Below are positions 40,662 through 52,234 of a stretch of DNA of 64,000 bases, piece after piece. This DNA comes from Buttiauxella selenatireducens. GTDB taxonomy: Bacteria; Pseudomonadota; Gammaproteobacteria; Enterobacterales; Enterobacteriaceae. Position 1 is the stretch's first letter. Each line of letters opens with the position of its first letter. Made by a program: the position numbers and the translations under genes. The notes under the pieces are model-generated. The model saw only the letters and a list, made by a program, of their open reading frames with translations, did no database searches and was not told where the DNA came from. The DNA lies in the NCBI RefSeq assembly GCF_031432975.1, contig NZ_CP133838.1, forward strand, positions 3,534,001 through 3,598,000, given 5' to 3'.

Positions 40662-41408
40662 TTAGCGCATCGCCTGGCGGACACGTTCTAAATCTTCAGG
40701 CGTATCAACGCCAATACTCGGCACCTCTTTCGCGACGGCAACATGGATTTTTTCACCATTCCACAGCACGCGCAATTGTTCGAGCATCTCGATTTGTTCG
40801 AGCTGGCTTGGCTCCCAGGTCACATAGCGACGAATGAAACCGGCGCGGTAACCGTAGATACCAATGTGGCGCAGCAGGGTATCACCTATCGTTTCACGAG
40901 ACTGTGCGAAACGGTCTCTGTCCCATGGAATCGTCGCACGGGAAAAATAAAGCGCATAGCCCTGCGCATCCATCACCACTTTTACCGCGTTCGGATTGAA
41001 TGCTTCTTCCGCTGAGTCGATTGGCACCGCAAGAGTTGCCATACCTGCCTGGCTATTTGCCAGATTGCTGGCAACCTGGCGAATGATAACCGGCGGGATC
41101 ATCGGCTCATCACCCTGCACATTCACAATCACAGTATCATCGCTAAAATTATATTTTTCAATAACTTCAGCAAGTCGCTCCGTACCTGAATGGTGATCAG
41201 CTCGCGTCATGCACACTTCTCCACCCGCCGCTTCAACGGCACGAGCAACATCTTCATGATCGGTTGCAACAATAATGCGATCGGCTCCCGATTCACGGGC
41301 ACGTTCCAGAACGTGTACCACCATTGGTTTACCGTTAATGTCTTTTAACGGCTTGCCCGGCAAGCGGGTGGAAGCGTAGCGAGCAGGAATGATTGCCACA
41401 AAACTCAT
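40662..41408 (-). CDS. kdsB: KdsB, CMP-Kdo synthetase
   Basis: 248 residues, as in E. coli. Activates Kdo with CTP for transfer to lipid A. Nucleotide-binding [12 protein letters not shown] near the N-terminus, [13 protein letters not shown] and the metal-binding DTPEDLERV at the C-terminus are intact. Its start overlaps the ycaR stop by 4 bases. The leftward run holds lpxK and msbA too, so lipid A assembly genes are grouped. Confidence 0.97.
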   Translation of the reverse strand: MSFVAIIPARYASTRLPGKPLKDINGKPMVVHVLERARESGADRIIVATDHEDVARAVEAAGGEVCMTRADHHSGTERLAEVIEKYNFSDDTVIVNVQGDEPMIPPVIIRQVASNLANSQAGMATLAVPIDSAEEAFNPNAVKVVMDAQGYALYFSRATIPWDRDRFAQSRETIGDTLLRHIGIYGYRAGFIRRYVTWEPSQLEQIEMLEQLRVLWNGEKIHVAVAKEVPSIGVDTPEDLERVRQAMR

Positions 41409-41587
41409 GGGTTAGTCTCGTCAGAAGTCAGAACTCGGGCTTCAGTTTCCAGCAACACAGGGATGCCATCGCGCAGAGGAAACGCCAGATGATCAGGTTT
41501 GCAGATAAGTTCCTGCTTTTCCTGATTAAAGTAGAGCTTGCCGTTACAAACCGGGCAAGCGATGATTTCAAGTAATCGATGATCCAT
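41405..41587 (-). CDS. ycaR: YcaR, small Trm112-like protein
   Basis: 60 residues, as in E. coli, starting [22 protein letters not shown] and a later Cys (ELICK) are the remains of a zinc-binding site; the fourth ligand is missing, as in E. coli. The length fits the UPF0434/Trm112 family. A 150-base in-frame extension upstream reads into ycaQ and is rejected. Function unknown; strict linkage to kdsB (4-base overlap) suggests a link to its expression. Confidence 0.93.
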   Translation of the reverse strand: MDHRLLEIIACPVCNGKLYFNQEKQELICKPDHLAFPLRDGIPVLLETEARVLTSDETNP

Positions 41588-41633
41588 GGTTACTCCAGAA
41601 TGGCCGCCATCAAAAGCGAAAGAATAACATAAC

Positions 41634-42869
41634 TCACGCACTCCCCTGGCTAATTTCCCAACCTTCACCCCATGATGAAGCGAATGCCGCTGGAATATTG
41701 CCAAGGCGAATCTGCTTAGCACCTTGCCAATGAGCAAATTCAGTAAACGCAGTGTGCAGGCTCTTTATCAAGGACTGGCTCGGCTTAATGCCGTCCTCTA
41801 GATACAGACTGATAATTTCAAGCTCTTCAATTTTACGATGCATTTTTGCATCGATTCGCCCCACAATTCCCCCTTGATGCAGCAATGGCAGAACAAAATA
41901 TCCGTATTTGCGTTTTTGGGCGGGGGTATAGCATTCAAGACGATAAGAGAAGTTAAAGAGGGTTTCGGCGCGCTTGCGATCCCATACAACAGGATCAAAT
42001 GGTGATAACACTGCTGTGTGAGTGGCACGCAAGGTGTTTTTTTCTGCTTGAGCCAATAATGGGAACTGGTCGCAGTGCAGCCACATTTCGCCAATGCCCT
42101 CAACGTTAACCAACATGGCGCTGCCATTTTCCTGCCATTTGGCGAGCAACGGCTTGAGGGATATTTTCTTCAACCGGTAATAATCAGCCAACCATTCAGG
42201 GCGAAAAATACCGAGACTGCGCGCACTGTTTTCCAGCATCTGCTGTTCGGCATCATGCTGATGAATAAGATGCAAATCATCATTCCAGTGCGGTAATACG
42301 CGCGAGGTCAGATCATAAACACGCTGGAAATTGCGCCGTTCAATCACCATGACTTTTCCGGCCGTGAATAATCCCTCAAGATGTTTCTTATGAGGCTTCC
42401 ACTCCCACCACCCGCTCGCGCCTTTACGTGGATGTTCAAAGTCAGCAGAACGTACCGGACCATTGTGCTCAATATAAGCCAGGAGTTTCTCTATCTCTTC
42501 GGCATGCTCGACCATCCATTCAGGACGATATTTCCAACCCATATTTTCGGGATTAAGCATCCGATGACGAATCAGAGAAAAATCTTTTCTCGGCAAAAAA
42601 CATGCTTCGTGTGCCCAGTACTCCATTAAATCGCCGTTAAGCAAAGCATCATCCAGCCAGTTTTGCGGATATTGACCTAAGCGACTGAATAACACCAGAT
42701 AGGGGCTTCGAGCGACAATGTTGATGGTATCGATCTGGAGTAACGACATGCGGTTAATGGCCGCGACAACATCGGTAGATTTTGTGCAGCGGCGAGGCTT
42801 GAGGAGCAAGCCCTGCGCCGAGAGATGGAGGTTACGAGCAGCACGTAAAGTCAGTTGCGGTACGGACAT
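41634..42869 (-). CDS. ycaQ: YcaQ, crosslink-unhooking DNA glycosylase
   Basis: 411 residues (E. coli 410). Belongs to the HTH_42 / AlkZ-like family: repeated winged helices, with the QxD-type catalytic motif [22 protein letters not shown] near the N-terminus, then [14 protein letters not shown] and [23 protein letters not shown]. The E. coli enzyme unhooks interstrand crosslinks and N7-alkylguanines. Located between lpxK and ycaR in the usual order. Confidence 0.94.
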   Translation of the reverse strand: MSVPQLTLRAARNLHLSAQGLLLKPRRCTKSTDVVAAINRMSLLQIDTINIVARSPYLVLFSRLGQYPQNWLDDALLNGDLMEYWAHEACFLPRKDFSLIRHRMLNPENMGWKYRPEWMVEHAEEIEKLLAYIEHNGPVRSADFEHPRKGASGWWEWKPHKKHLEGLFTAGKVMVIERRNFQRVYDLTSRVLPHWNDDLHLIHQHDAEQQMLENSARSLGIFRPEWLADYYRLKKISLKPLLAKWQENGSAMLVNVEGIGEMWLHCDQFPLLAQAEKNTLRATHTAVLSPFDPVVWDRKRAETLFNFSYRLECYTPAQKRKYGYFVLPLLHQGGIVGRIDAKMHRKIEELEIISLYLEDGIKPSQSLIKSLHTAFTEFAHWQGAKQIRLGNIPAAFASSWGEGWEISQGSA

Positions 42870-42919
42870 AAAAGAGTCCTGTATTTAGCAAACTCGAATT
42901 CTGGTGCGGTAAATAAGGT

Positions 42920-43903
42920 TTATCGCACCAGCGCCAATAATGACTGCAATAACGCATCGGCTTGTGGTTGCGCCAGATGGGCATCCACCGGCAAAAACCA
43001 CCAGTTATCGTGACCGGTAGCGAATGCGCGGCATTTCACTGCGTCTTTTTCAGTCATTAACAGGGTTTGGCCCGGCTGCACTAATTTCACGACGTCATTT
43101 TCACTTAGAGCCTGATGGTCTGCGAGACTGACGGTCCTCATCGGGGTCAAACCACATTGCTGTAAAGTAGCGAAAAAACGCGGAGGATGGCCAATTCCAG
43201 CCATAGCGACCACGTTTTCCAGCGTATGCACTGGACGGCGTTCGCCAGTCAACAAATTAACTGCGTTGTCTGGCTGCAATGTCATGCTGATTTCCCCCGG
43301 CTGAGCTTCACCACCATTGGTGATGATTGCATCAACAGAGGCCAGACGACCCGTTCGTTCGCGCATCGGCCCGGCAGGAAGCCACCAGCCATTGCCAAAG
43401 CGTCGAATCCCATCAACAACCACGATTTCTTTGTCACGAGCTAACGCATAGTGCTGCAAACCATCATCTGTGATGATCAGCTGCGGTTGTGCTTTTTCCA
43501 CTAACATTTGCACGGCTTCACTGCGGCGCGGGGCTACGGCAACAGCAGCGCCAGTGCGCAGATAGATCAGTACTGGCTCATCGCCTGCCTGAGAGGTGGT
43601 TGTATTATCATCGAGCAACAAGGGATAGTGTTCAGCTTTACCGCCGTAACCACGGGAGACCACCCCAACACGGATACCACGCTGCTGAAGTTGTTCAACC
43701 AACCATATCACAACAGGTGTTTTTCCATTACCACCGGCTGTCAGATTGCCCACCACCACTACCGGCACCGGAGCACGCCAGGACTTTTTTAATCCTAACC
43801 GGTAGCAAAGACGTATTGCACCGCTCACCAGGCCATACAGCCAGGCGAGCGGTAAGAGCAAAAGGTAGAGGGGAGATTTTCCCGACCAAATGCGTTCTAT
43901 CAT
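42920..43903 (-). CDS. lpxK: LpxK, tetraacyldisaccharide 4'-kinase
   Basis: 327 residues (E. coli 328). An inner-membrane-associated P-loop kinase that makes lipid IVA. N-terminal hydrophobic stretch ([20 protein letters not shown]), Walker [12 protein letters not shown] (residues 52-62), and TDDGLQHY, where the acidic catalytic residue lies. Overlaps the msbA stop by 4 bases, matching the msbA-lpxK operon. Confidence 0.97.
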   Translation of the reverse strand: MIERIWSGKSPLYLLLLPLAWLYGLVSGAIRLCYRLGLKKSWRAPVPVVVVGNLTAGGNGKTPVVIWLVEQLQQRGIRVGVVSRGYGGKAEHYPLLLDDNTTTSQAGDEPVLIYLRTGAAVAVAPRRSEAVQMLVEKAQPQLIITDDGLQHYALARDKEIVVVDGIRRFGNGWWLPAGPMRERTGRLASVDAIITNGGEAQPGEISMTLQPDNAVNLLTGERRPVHTLENVVAMAGIGHPPRFFATLQQCGLTPMRTVSLADHQALSENDVVKLVQPGQTLLMTEKDAVKCRAFATGHDNWWFLPVDAHLAQPQADALLQSLLALVR

Positions 43904-45648
43904 GAGCCGAATTGCATTCTATGTAGTTGGGCGTAAACCCCACGATGCTCAATCAACTCTGCGTGAGGACCGCGTTCCACGATACGTCCATCTTCCACCA
44001 CCACAATTTCATCAGCCTGTTCAATGGTTGATAAACGGTGAGCAATGACCAGCGAAGTACGGTTTTTCTGCAGTTCATCCAACGCAGCCTGAATGGCACG
44101 TTCTGACTCTGTATCTAAAGCGGAGGTCGCTTCATCAAGAATCAGGATTGGGCTATCACGCAATAATGCACGCGCAATCGCAATACGCTGGCGTTGACCG
44201 CCCGAGAGCAATACACCATTTTCACCGATAATCGTATCCAGGCCATTCTCCATTTTGCTAATGAAGTCCATGGCATACGCCATACGTGCAGCATTTTCAA
44301 TGTCGGCACGGCTGTACTGTTGAGTACGCGCATAGGCAATATTGTTAGCAATGGTGTCATTGAACAAATGAACGTTTTGCGAAACGAGAGCAACCTGATT
44401 ACGCAGAGAAGATAAGGTGTATTCGCGAATATCTACCCCATCAATCGTAATGTTACCTTCCTGAATATCGTAGAAACGCGTCATCAGGCTGGCGATTGTT
44501 GACTTACCGGAACCGGAACGACCAACCAATGCCACCGTCTTACCGGCAGGTATATTGAGGTTGATCTTACGCAGTGCTGGTACTTCGCGGCCAGGGTAGG
44601 TAAAGGTCACGTCACGGAATTCAACATCGCCTTTAGCACGTTCAATCACACGCGTTCCTTCGTCTTTCTCTTGTTCTGAATCAAGAATAGAGAACAGAGT
44701 CTGGCACGCAGCCATACCACGCTGGAATTGGGCATTGACGTTAGTCAGTGATTTCAGTGGACGCATCAATGCAATCATTGAAGAGAACACAACGGTAATC
44801 GTACCGGCGGTCAACGTTTCCATCACACTAGGGAAACTCGCAGCATAAATCACGAAGGCCAGAGCCAGAGAAGCAATAAGCTGAATGATTGGGTCAGATA
44901 TGGACGAAGCAGAAACCAGTTTCATCCCCTGGCGACGCATACGGTTACTGACGTTATTGAAACGTTCAGTTTCCACTTCCTGGCCACCGAAGATCAGGAC
45001 TTCTTTATGGCCTTTCAGCATTTGCTCAGCACTGGTGGTGACTTGCCCCATCGTGTTTTGCATATTTTTGCTGATATTACGGAAACGTTTGGAAACCATA
45101 CGAATCGCAAAGGAAACGATGGGTGCCAGTACAATCAGGATTAATGAAAGCTGCCAGCTATACCAGAACATCAGCACAAACAGGCCGATGATGGATGCGC
45201 CTTCACGTACAACGGTGATTAACGCGCTCGAAGATGAGGAAGCAACCTGTTCAGAATCGTAGGTAATACGTGAGAGCAGCGTGCCTGTGGATTGTTGGTC
45301 AAAGAACGCAACCGGCATCCCCATCATGTGGCTAAACAAGCGACGGCGCATGTTCATGACAACCTGCCCGGAAACCCAGGAGATGCAATAGCTGGAGACG
45401 TAACTCGTCACACCGCGAAGCACCATTAGTCCGATAACAACCAGCGGCATCCATAGCAGCACTGATTTATCCGTTTTTCCAAAACCGTCATCAAGTAACG
45501 GCTTAAGCAAAGACAACATATAGGTATCACTGGCAGCGTTCAGGATTAACGCAATACCTGCCACAATCAGACCCGGCTTGAAAGGAGCAATCATCGGCCA
45601 GAGGCGGCGGAAGGTCTGCCATGTGGAAAGATCTTTATCGTTATGCAT
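43900..45648 (-). CDS. msbA: MsbA, lipid A flippase ABC exporter
   Basis: 582 residues, as in E. coli. Six membrane segments in the N-terminal half, then one nucleotide-binding domain with [24 protein letters not shown] and [12 protein letters not shown]; works as a homodimer. It flips core-lipid A across the inner membrane. Preceded by ycaI at 36 bases, followed by lpxK with an overlap. Confidence 0.98.
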   Translation of the reverse strand: MHNDKDLSTWQTFRRLWPMIAPFKPGLIVAGIALILNAASDTYMLSLLKPLLDDGFGKTDKSVLLWMPLVVIGLMVLRGVTSYVSSYCISWVSGQVVMNMRRRLFSHMMGMPVAFFDQQSTGTLLSRITYDSEQVASSSSSALITVVREGASIIGLFVLMFWYSWQLSLILIVLAPIVSFAIRMVSKRFRNISKNMQNTMGQVTTSAEQMLKGHKEVLIFGGQEVETERFNNVSNRMRRQGMKLVSASSISDPIIQLIASLALAFVIYAASFPSVMETLTAGTITVVFSSMIALMRPLKSLTNVNAQFQRGMAACQTLFSILDSEQEKDEGTRVIERAKGDVEFRDVTFTYPGREVPALRKINLNIPAGKTVALVGRSGSGKSTIASLMTRFYDIQEGNITIDGVDIREYTLSSLRNQVALVSQNVHLFNDTIANNIAYARTQQYSRADIENAARMAYAMDFISKMENGLDTIIGENGVLLSGGQRQRIAIARALLRDSPILILDEATSALDTESERAIQAALDELQKNRTSLVIAHRLSTIEQADEIVVVEDGRIVERGPHAELIEHRGVYAQLHRMQFGS

Positions 45649-45684
45649 TCAGTAAACCAGCATTAGATGAAATAGCCGCATATT

Positions 45685-47955
45685 CTACCCATTATCCTGG
45701 GATACACCAAACCACTGATGATACCAACGGGGTGAAATTTGTTCTCTGAAGCTATTGATTTGCCATTTATCACTATTTATATCGATAGTGAGCTGGCCTG
45801 ATTGCGCTGTGCTGTACCATTTATACCCTTGAGATTTGTAGCGTTGAACCACTTTCCGGGAAGGCAGATGCCATGCGTTGTAGCGCGATGTTGATGCAAG
45901 CGCTACGCTTGCGGAAACGGCACGCAACAGCGGCGCGCTTGATGATGTACGGCTTCCATGATGTGGGACCTGAATAATATCAGCATGTAAGATACCCCAC
46001 CGCCCCTTGAGCATAGCCAACTCCGCCTCAGCTTCCACATCACCGGTCAATAAAATCCGAAAGTGCCCGTCACTGACCATCACTACACATGAACCATTAT
46101 TACCCGTCATTACCGGCTGAGTTGGGGGCCATAACGCGGTAAACTGCAATCCCCGCCATTGCCACACCTGCCCTTGAAAACAGGGATGATGCCCTGCCCA
46201 CCGCAGCGGGCTGAGAATTTTTAACCTGGGCCATTCGCGCTGCAAACTGTTTAAACCACCGCGATGATCAAGGTGCTCATGGCTAATGACAACTTGCTCG
46301 GGTGTAAGATTGTGCCAGCGCAACCATGGAATGATCACTTGCTGAGCCGCATCGCCACCAGGCCAGGCATTCCCGGTATCATAGAGTAAAACTTTTCCCT
46401 GCCGAATAAAGGCAATAGCCAGCCCGTGTCCTACATCCAGCATCGTGATTTGCCATGCGTCGTCTTTTTTCTCCATCGGTATTGTGGAAGCAACCAGAGA
46501 TATCAGTAGAGATATCACTGACAGATAAGAACTGCGCCATAACGATAATCGATGGATGATGACTGCAATCCAGCCACTCAGGCTCAAAATCTGGAAACGT
46601 TTATCCACTTCCCTCCAACCGTCAGGAAGCAGTGACAATGAAGTAAAAAGCAGCGCCAGCAGACGATCAACACCCCACCACAAATGCTCACCTAACCACG
46701 GAATAGTGGTTAGCACTAACCCCGCCAACAGCAATGGAACAACAGCGAAAGTAATCAGCGGTACTGCGAGTAAATTCGCGATTAACGCACTGAGGCTAAC
46801 GCCGTGGAAAATGAAAATTTGGAGAGGCATCAGCAAAAGCATGATGCCAATTTGTAAGTGCAGTAACGAGAAAAGGTAGCGATATAAGCCTTTCGCCTCA
46901 GCAACAAACCCTGGAAGCGGCATCCATTGATACCAGAAAATCAAGGATGCGACAGCCAGTACCGATAGCCAAAAGCTGTCAGACAAAACAGTCAGAGGGT
47001 CATAAATCAGAATGCCCGAGATACAGCAAAGCCAGACTTCCCATCCGGACCAACTTCGGCCTTGAAGCCGCAAAAAAAGCCAGATAACGACCCCAATCAG
47101 CGCTCTTACAGCCGGAGGATTTCCACCCGCGAGCCAGGTATAGACGCCCGCCGCGATAACACTCGCGAGTAAAGGCATTCTGAAATGAATTCGATGCGCA
47201 GGAAAACTCAGCTGTATCACGCGGGCTATTAGCCAGCCAACCATCGCAGCCAGCGAGATATGCATCCCTGAAATGGCCATAAGGTGTGCCGTTCCGCTCT
47301 GGCGAAGTAAGTTTTTCTGCTCATCACTCACTCCTGAGCGGTCACCAAATGCTAATGCCATAATTATGCCTTGATATGGCAGCGATTGAGACGCGAATTG
47401 AACGGCATCCATCCATTGCGCGCGTAAACTGCATTGCCGCGTGATCGGCTCAGCCGAGAGAATTCGTGCGCTCAAAGGTTGATGCTGTGCAAGAGCATAT
47501 CTTTGACTATCAAATCCCCCGTCGTTCAGTTGACCATGTACTGGTCGCAGTTGCAGTTTCATACGCCAGCGTTGTCCAGCACAGACGCTGCCTGGTAAGT
47601 AGCTGCCCCGGCTCTTGACACCGACAGGGGGAAATATGGGCCTACCTTCTACCGAAGCCATTTCCCAATCGTGGTCTTGCTTGCCATCCGTACTCGTCAT
47701 TACCGCATCAACCGTAATAGGTTTAGCGGTCCATTGTTCAAAAGGCGCCAGGCTTTCCCTTGCGTTGAATAGCGCCCAGCAAAAACACAACAGACCAAAA
47801 GCAACATAACGTGCAAACAGGCGTGGAATGAACCCCAAACAGAATGCCGCAAAGAGAATTGCTGTGATAATTGGCAGTCCAGGAATACTGGGCAACCACA
47901 ACAGCGGCTGGATACCAATAATTGCACTGAAACATAATCTGATTGTATTTCTCAC
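45685..47955 (-). CDS. ycaI: YcaI, ComEC-type DNA-uptake channel protein
   Basis: 756 residues (E. coli YcaI 754) if started at the GTG of VRNTIRLCF; AAGGAG lies about seven bases upstream of that GTG, whereas an ATG 36 bases earlier has no ribosome-binding site. Order: N-terminal membrane segments, an OB-like region, the competence domain (GTAHLMAISGMHISLAA) with many membrane segments, and a C-terminal metallo-beta-lactamase domain with VISHEHLDHRGG and VPHHGSRTSSSA. ComEC forms the inner-membrane channel for single-stranded DNA uptake; activity in enterics is uncertain. Confidence 0.92.
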   Translation of the reverse strand: MRNTIRLCFSAIIGIQPLLWLPSIPGLPIITAILFAAFCLGFIPRLFARYVAFGLLCFCWALFNARESLAPFEQWTAKPITVDAVMTSTDGKQDHDWEMASVEGRPIFPPVGVKSRGSYLPGSVCAGQRWRMKLQLRPVHGQLNDGGFDSQRYALAQHQPLSARILSAEPITRQCSLRAQWMDAVQFASQSLPYQGIIMALAFGDRSGVSDEQKNLLRQSGTAHLMAISGMHISLAAMVGWLIARVIQLSFPAHRIHFRMPLLASVIAAGVYTWLAGGNPPAVRALIGVVIWLFLRLQGRSWSGWEVWLCCISGILIYDPLTVLSDSFWLSVLAVASLIFWYQWMPLPGFVAEAKGLYRYLFSLLHLQIGIMLLLMPLQIFIFHGVSLSALIANLLAVPLITFAVVPLLLAGLVLTTIPWLGEHLWWGVDRLLALLFTSLSLLPDGWREVDKRFQILSLSGWIAVIIHRLSLWRSSYLSVISLLISLVASTIPMEKKDDAWQITMLDVGHGLAIAFIRQGKVLLYDTGNAWPGGDAAQQVIIPWLRWHNLTPEQVVISHEHLDHRGGLNSLQREWPRLKILSPLRWAGHHPCFQGQVWQWRGLQFTALWPPTQPVMTGNNGSCVVMVSDGHFRILLTGDVEAEAELAMLKGRWGILHADIIQVPHHGSRTSSSAPLLRAVSASVALASTSRYNAWHLPSRKVVQRYKSQGYKWYSTAQSGQLTIDINSDKWQINSFREQISPRWYHQWFGVSQDNG

Positions 47956-48110
47956 GCCACTCTCCTTGTTGAAGTGAGTGTGGAGTATCAAAAAGATGTC
48001 GTCAGCTACGGATAACTTGTTCTACGAGGAGGGTTCCAGGCTTTCGGCGCCGAATGTAATACGGCCGAGAAATTTGCGGGCAACATCGAAAACTGTGATT
48101 TTAAGCATAA

Positions 48111-48138
48111 AAAAACGGCACCCGTAGGTGCCGTTTTT
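48111..48138 (-). terminator. Terminator of ihfB
   Basis: A 12-bp perfect stem AAAAACGGCACC/GGTGCCGTTTTT with a CGTA loop; AT runs at both ends make it strong in either direction. Confidence 0.9.
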
Positions 48139-48157
48139 GAGGATTAAATCCGAAGAT

Positions 48158-48445
48158 TTAATTACCGTAAATATTGGCGCGGTCACGTAATTCTTTACCT
48201 GGTTTAAAGTGTGGAACGTACTTACCTTCCAGATCAACTTTATCGCCAGTTTTTGGATTACGTCCGGTGCGAGGTGCGCGATAGTGTAAGGAAAAACTGC
48301 CGAAACCCCGGATTTCAATACGCTCACCTTGGGCGAGTGTAGAGGCCATATGCTCCAGCATCTCTTTCACTGCATCTTCTACAGCTTTCGCCGGGATGTG
48401 AGATTGCGAAGTTGCAAGTCTTTCTATCAATTCTGACTTGGTCAT
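48158..48445 (-). CDS. ihfB: IHF beta subunit
   Basis: 95 residues (E. coli 94). A DNABII-family protein: [20 protein letters not shown] at the start, [15 protein letters not shown] in the body and the DNA-bending arm [15 protein letters not shown] with the conserved Pro that intercalates at the kink. Together with IHF alpha it bends DNA at many promoters, including sites expected upstream of the porin and focA in this window. Located after rpsA in the same direction, as in E. coli. Confidence 0.97.
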   Translation of the reverse strand: MTKSELIERLATSQSHIPAKAVEDAVKEMLEHMASTLAQGERIEIRGFGSFSLHYRAPRTGRNPKTGDKVDLEGKYVPHFKPGKELRDRANIYGN

Positions 48446-48497
48446 GATTCCTCCGGTTTCCTTTCAGGAAAATTAACTTACAGCTATCAATCGAACA

Positions 48498-48517
48498 AGG
48501 GCGGCCGTAGCCGCCCT
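48498..48517 (-). terminator. Hairpin between rpsA and ihfB
   Basis: AGGGCGGC/GCCGCCCT stem with a CGTA loop; on the minus strand only TGTTCG follows, so it may be a partial terminator allowing some rpsA read-through to ihfB. Confidence 0.6.
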
Positions 48518-48535
48518 GATTTAGTGCTCAGACGA

Positions 48536-50212
48536 TTACTCGCCTTTAGCTGCTTTGAATGCTTCAGCCATAGCGTTAGAGAAGTTCGGTGCATCTTCCT
48601 GTTTGTTGTTAACAGAAGCGATTGCATCTTTCTCGTCAGCTTCGTCCTTAGCACGAACAGACAGGCTTACAACACGGTTTTTACGGTCAACGCCAGTGAA
48701 TTTAGCTTCAACGTCGTCGCCTACGCTCAGAACCAGAGTTGCATCTTCAACGCGGTCACGGGAAGCTTCAGAAGCACGCAGGTAGCCTTCTACGCCATCT
48801 GCTAATTCAACTGTAGCACCTTTCGCGTCAACTGCTGTTACTTTACCAGTAACGATAGTACCTTTCTTGTTCAGTGCAACGTAGTTGTTGAACGGATCTT
48901 CTGCGAGTTGTTTAACACCCAGGGAGATACGCTCACGCTCTGCGTCAACTTGCAGAACCACAGCCGCGATTTCGTCGCCTTTCTTGTATTCACGAACTGC
49001 TTCTTCGCCTGTAACGTTCCAGGAGATATCAGACAGGTGAACCAGGCCGTCGATGCCACCGTCCAGGCCGATGAAGATACCGAAGTCAGTGATAGACTTG
49101 ATTTTACCTTCAACGCGGTCGCCCTTGTTGTGGGTTTCAGCGAACAGCTGCCATGGGTTAGATTTGCACTGCTTCAGACCCAGGGAGATACGACGACGTT
49201 CTTCGTCGATATCCAGAACCATAACTTCCACTACATCACCAACGTTAACAACTTTGGATGGGTGGATGTTTTTGTTGGTCCAATCCATTTCGGAAACGTG
49301 AACCAGACCTTCAACGCCTTCTTCGATTTCTACGAAGCAGCCGTAATCAGTCAGGTTAGTCACGCGACCAGTCAGTTTGGTACCTTCTGGATAACGCTTA
49401 GCGATAGCGACCCATGGATCTTCGCCCAGTTGTTTCAGACCCAGAGACACACGAGTACGCTCACGGTCGAACTTCAGTACTTTAACGGTAATTTCATCGC
49501 CAACATTCACGATTTCGCTTGGATGCTTAACGCGTTTCCATGCCATATCAGTGATGTGCAGCAGGCCGTCAACGCCGCCCAGATCAACGAATGCACCGTA
49601 GTCAGTGAGGTTCTTAACGATACCTTTAACTTCCATGCCTTCTTGCAGGTTTTCCAGCAGTTGATCACGTTCTGCGCTGTTTTCAGATTCGATAACTGCA
49701 CGACGAGAAACAACAACGTTGTTACGCTTCTGGTCCAGCTTGATGACTTTGAACTCAAGCTCTTTGCCTTCCAGGTGCAGAGTGTCACGTACCGGACGAA
49801 CATCAACCAGGGAACCTGGCAGGAACGCACGAATACCGTTCAGCTCTACAGTGAAGCCACCCTTAACTTTGCCGTTGATAACACCGACCACAGTCTCAGC
49901 TTCTTCGTAAGCTTTTTCCAGCGTGATCCAAGCTTCGTGACGCTTAGCTTTTTCACGGGACAGCAGAGTTTCGCCAAAGCCATCTTCAACAGCGTCCAGA
50001 GCAACATCAACTTCGTCACCAACCTGGATTTCCAGTTCGCCAGCAGCATTTTTAAACTGCTCGGCTGGAATTGCAGACTCAGATTTCAGACCGGCGTCAA
50101 CCAGTACTACGTCTTTGTCGATAGCAACTACAACGCCACGAACGATGGAACCCGGACGGGTTTCGATTGTTTTCAGGGATTCTTCAAAGAGTTGAGCGAA
50201 AGATTCAGTCAT
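48536..50212 (-). CDS. rpsA: Ribosomal protein S1
   Basis: 558 residues (E. coli 557), starting [21 protein letters not shown]; an earlier in-frame ATG (MKINN...) lies 15 bases upstream and is not used in E. coli. Six S1 RNA-binding repeats are visible, with the repeated [20 protein letters not shown] and GLKQLxEDPW patterns. It recruits mRNA to the 30S subunit. Only a weak GAAG precedes the start, as in E. coli, where translation is autoregulated through the leader rather than by a strong Shine-Dalgarno. Heavy codon bias. Confidence 0.97.
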   Translation of the reverse strand: MTESFAQLFEESLKTIETRPGSIVRGVVVAIDKDVVLVDAGLKSESAIPAEQFKNAAGELEIQVGDEVDVALDAVEDGFGETLLSREKAKRHEAWITLEKAYEEAETVVGVINGKVKGGFTVELNGIRAFLPGSLVDVRPVRDTLHLEGKELEFKVIKLDQKRNNVVVSRRAVIESENSAERDQLLENLQEGMEVKGIVKNLTDYGAFVDLGGVDGLLHITDMAWKRVKHPSEIVNVGDEITVKVLKFDRERTRVSLGLKQLGEDPWVAIAKRYPEGTKLTGRVTNLTDYGCFVEIEEGVEGLVHVSEMDWTNKNIHPSKVVNVGDVVEVMVLDIDEERRRISLGLKQCKSNPWQLFAETHNKGDRVEGKIKSITDFGIFIGLDGGIDGLVHLSDISWNVTGEEAVREYKKGDEIAAVVLQVDAERERISLGVKQLAEDPFNNYVALNKKGTIVTGKVTAVDAKGATVELADGVEGYLRASEASRDRVEDATLVLSVGDDVEAKFTGVDRKNRVVSLSVRAKDEADEKDAIASVNNKQEDAPNFSNAMAEAFKAAKGE

Positions 50213-50391
50213 GTTGTTAATCTTCAAGGTTCTTTAGTTTAACGTCCATTTAGCATCCCGCCGAATGGGGTTGTTTCACATACCCCGCCATTGGCTCCAT
50301 GCCGACAGGGTTTAGGTTACAGGGGTAAAAAACTACCCGATATGTCAGGATACCACTATGGCAATATCATGACAAATATGACAAAACTTTC
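50213..50391 (-). promoter_or_regulatory. rpsA leader
   Basis: The 179 bases upstream of the rpsA start (minus strand) hold no gene. In E. coli this region carries an rpsA promoter and the folded leader that binds S1 itself. Complementary ACCCC and GGGGT segments (around 50282 and 50330) can pair here, but I cannot verify the exact fold. Confidence 0.45.
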
Positions 50392-50420
50392 ACCAGCGCA
50401 ATAATCTCTATTGCGCTGGT
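50392..50420 (-). terminator. Hairpin at the cmk stop codon
   Basis: A perfect 12-bp inverted repeat ACCAGCGCAATA/TATTGCGCTGGT with a short loop spans the end of cmk, followed on the minus strand by GAAAGTTTTGTC. It probably attenuates rather than fully ends transcription into rpsA. Confidence 0.6.
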
Positions 50421-51094
50421 GTTAAAATTTTCTGCGCATATGTCAGCGCTTGTTTGATGACATCGTCAATGGACATACTGGTAGAATCCAGCACCAGCGC
50501 ATCAGCAGCTGGGACTAACGGTGCTATTGCACGGTTGCGGTCACGGTCATCACGTTCTTTAATTTCTGCCAAAAGGCGCTCAAAGTTAACACTAAAGCCC
50601 TTCTCCTGCAACTGTAGCATACGTCTGTGAGCACGCTCTTCAGAAGATGCATCAAGGAAGATTTTTACTGGTGCATCAGGGAAAACGACGGTCCCCATAT
50701 CTCGACCATCAGCAATCAGGCCAGGCGCATCTCTGAATGCGCGTTGACGGCGCAATAACGCTTCACGCACACGAGGAAAAGCAGCAACTTGAGAGGCAGC
50801 ATTAGCCACTTCCTGAGTACGGATTTCGGCGCTTACATCTTCCCCTTCGAGGATAACTTCCAGATTGCCATTGTTGGCAACAAAGCGCACGTCAAGGTGT
50901 GCTGCCAGGGGAACGAGCGCGTCCTCAGAAGTCACATCAACCTGATGATGCAAAGCCGCTAATGCCAGAACTCGATAAATTGCTCCAGAATCAAGCAGAT
51001 GCCATTGCAACGCTTCCGCCATGGCTTTACACAGCGTGCCTTTACCTGCGCCGCTTGGGCCATCAATCGTTATTACCGGGGCGGGTGCCGTCAT
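50408..51094 (-). CDS. cmk: Cytidylate kinase
   Basis: 228 residues (E. coli 227), starting [19 protein letters not shown] with the Walker A loop GPSGAGKGT. It phosphorylates CMP and dCMP with [27 protein letters not shown] is the NMP-binding region, and [13 protein letters not shown] the LID-side. GAGGAGAGTAC precedes the chosen ATG; a longer start at 51160 is rejected. Upstream neighbour of rpsA, as in E. coli. Confidence 0.97.
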   Translation of the reverse strand: MTAPAPVITIDGPSGAGKGTLCKAMAEALQWHLLDSGAIYRVLALAALHHQVDVTSEDALVPLAAHLDVRFVANNGNLEVILEGEDVSAEIRTQEVANAASQVAAFPRVREALLRRQRAFRDAPGLIADGRDMGTVVFPDAPVKIFLDASSEERAHRRMLQLQEKGFSVNFERLLAEIKERDDRDRNRAIAPLVPAADALVLDSTSMSIDDVIKQALTYAQKILTPAQ

Positions 51095-51273
51095 CGTACT
51101 CTCCTCTCGCTGGAATTGCGGACCTAAAATAGAAACGCCGCATATTATACGCCGCCACAATCCTGACCGTTATCTTTCCTGCCAATTATCGTCGTTAATG
51201 AGGCTAAGTGTAGAATAATTGTGCGACTGGAGGCAGGGCTGGTAAAAACCAGCCCCAAAATCAGAGGGGGTGA

Positions 51274-52032
51274 TTATTTTTTATCAGCTGCTATACGATC
51301 GCGAATATGCTGAGCTCGTTCAGTTGAAGGTGGGTGTGAATTAAACATCGATTTTGATTCTCCACCACTGAGCGTTGCCAGTTTGTCAAAACTGGTAGCG
51401 ATGCCTTGGGTATTAATTTTGCGTTTTTTCAGTAAATCGTAAGAGAAGTCATCAGCTTCCGACTCTTCACTACGTGAGAATGTGGCATTAATGACACCTT
51501 CCGCCAAATCACCGAGCTGCGACTGGGAGAGCTGGGAAGCAACACCACTGGTTGCAGAAATGGCATCACGAGCGGCCATTGTGGCATAAGCCGTTTGCAT
51601 TTTTTCAAGCGAATGCCCCAGAGCAACATGCCCCATTTCATGCCCTAACACGCCTTCAACTTCGTTGTCAGACATCATGTCCATCAGACCGCTGTAAACG
51701 CGTACGCAGCCGTTTGCCATGGCCCAGGCATTCACATCACTGGTCAAATACACTTTGTAATTGACTGGCGTGCCATTAATTTGGCTGCCCAGTGATTTTG
51801 CGATTTTATTAAGGCGCTTCGTGTACTTGCTTGACTTGCCTGCAATCTGGCTTTCGCTATCCATCTCTTTGCAGGAATTATTTGATATAGCTTTAACGTC
51901 TGCGTCACTCAATGTTGCCGCTTTATAAGCTGACATGGTCGAACTTGCCAGCTTGTCGCCGTTCATGTTCTTACATCCCGCCAGAACACCCGCTATCAGA
52001 GTAATCAGCAATACTGCTTTAACATTCTTCAT
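51274..52032 (-). CDS. ycaL: YcaL, M48-family metalloprotease lipoprotein
   Basis: 252 residues (E. coli YcaL 254), starting MKNVKAVLLITLIAGVLAGC, with the lipobox cysteine at residue 20. Zinc motif HEMGH (131-135) plus ESEADDFS for the third ligand. The relative LoiP has outer-membrane quality-control activity; in E. coli YcaL degrades LptD assembly intermediates. A longer upstream in-frame start at 52158 lacks the signal context. Gene order aroA-ycaL-cmk matches E. coli and separates it from paralogue loiP. Confidence 0.92.
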   Translation of the reverse strand: MKNVKAVLLITLIAGVLAGCKNMNGDKLASSTMSAYKAATLSDADVKAISNNSCKEMDSESQIAGKSSKYTKRLNKIAKSLGSQINGTPVNYKVYLTSDVNAWAMANGCVRVYSGLMDMMSDNEVEGVLGHEMGHVALGHSLEKMQTAYATMAARDAISATSGVASQLSQSQLGDLAEGVINATFSRSEESEADDFSYDLLKKRKINTQGIATSFDKLATLSGGESKSMFNSHPPSTERAQHIRDRIAADKK

Positions 52033-52180
52033 AATTATCTTCCGTTGACTAATCATAATCAAAACAAACCAATGATTTATAAAGTAAATCTTAAAGAGAT
52101 TAACAGCGGAATAGACTGATGCAATATATGAGGGAGATTCGAATTCGGAGTTGCACAACTGTGGTATTACACGTAGAACA

Positions 52181-52208
52181 CGCCCCGGCTGTTAATCAGG
52201 CCGGAGCG
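52181..52208 (-). terminator. Terminator after aroA
   Basis: On the minus strand CGCTCCGGC pairs with GCCGGGGCG (one G-U pair) around a 10-base loop; only TGTTCT follows, so strength is uncertain. It lies 27 bases after the aroA stop. Confidence 0.5.
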
Positions 52209-52234
52209 TCACTTAGGATATTATGTCAATGAAC

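Noticed and set aside
48908-50242. 444-codon open frame antisense to rpsA
   Set aside because: Same cause as for pflB: biased codons in a highly expressed gene. The translation is Phe/Asn-rich without recognisable domains.
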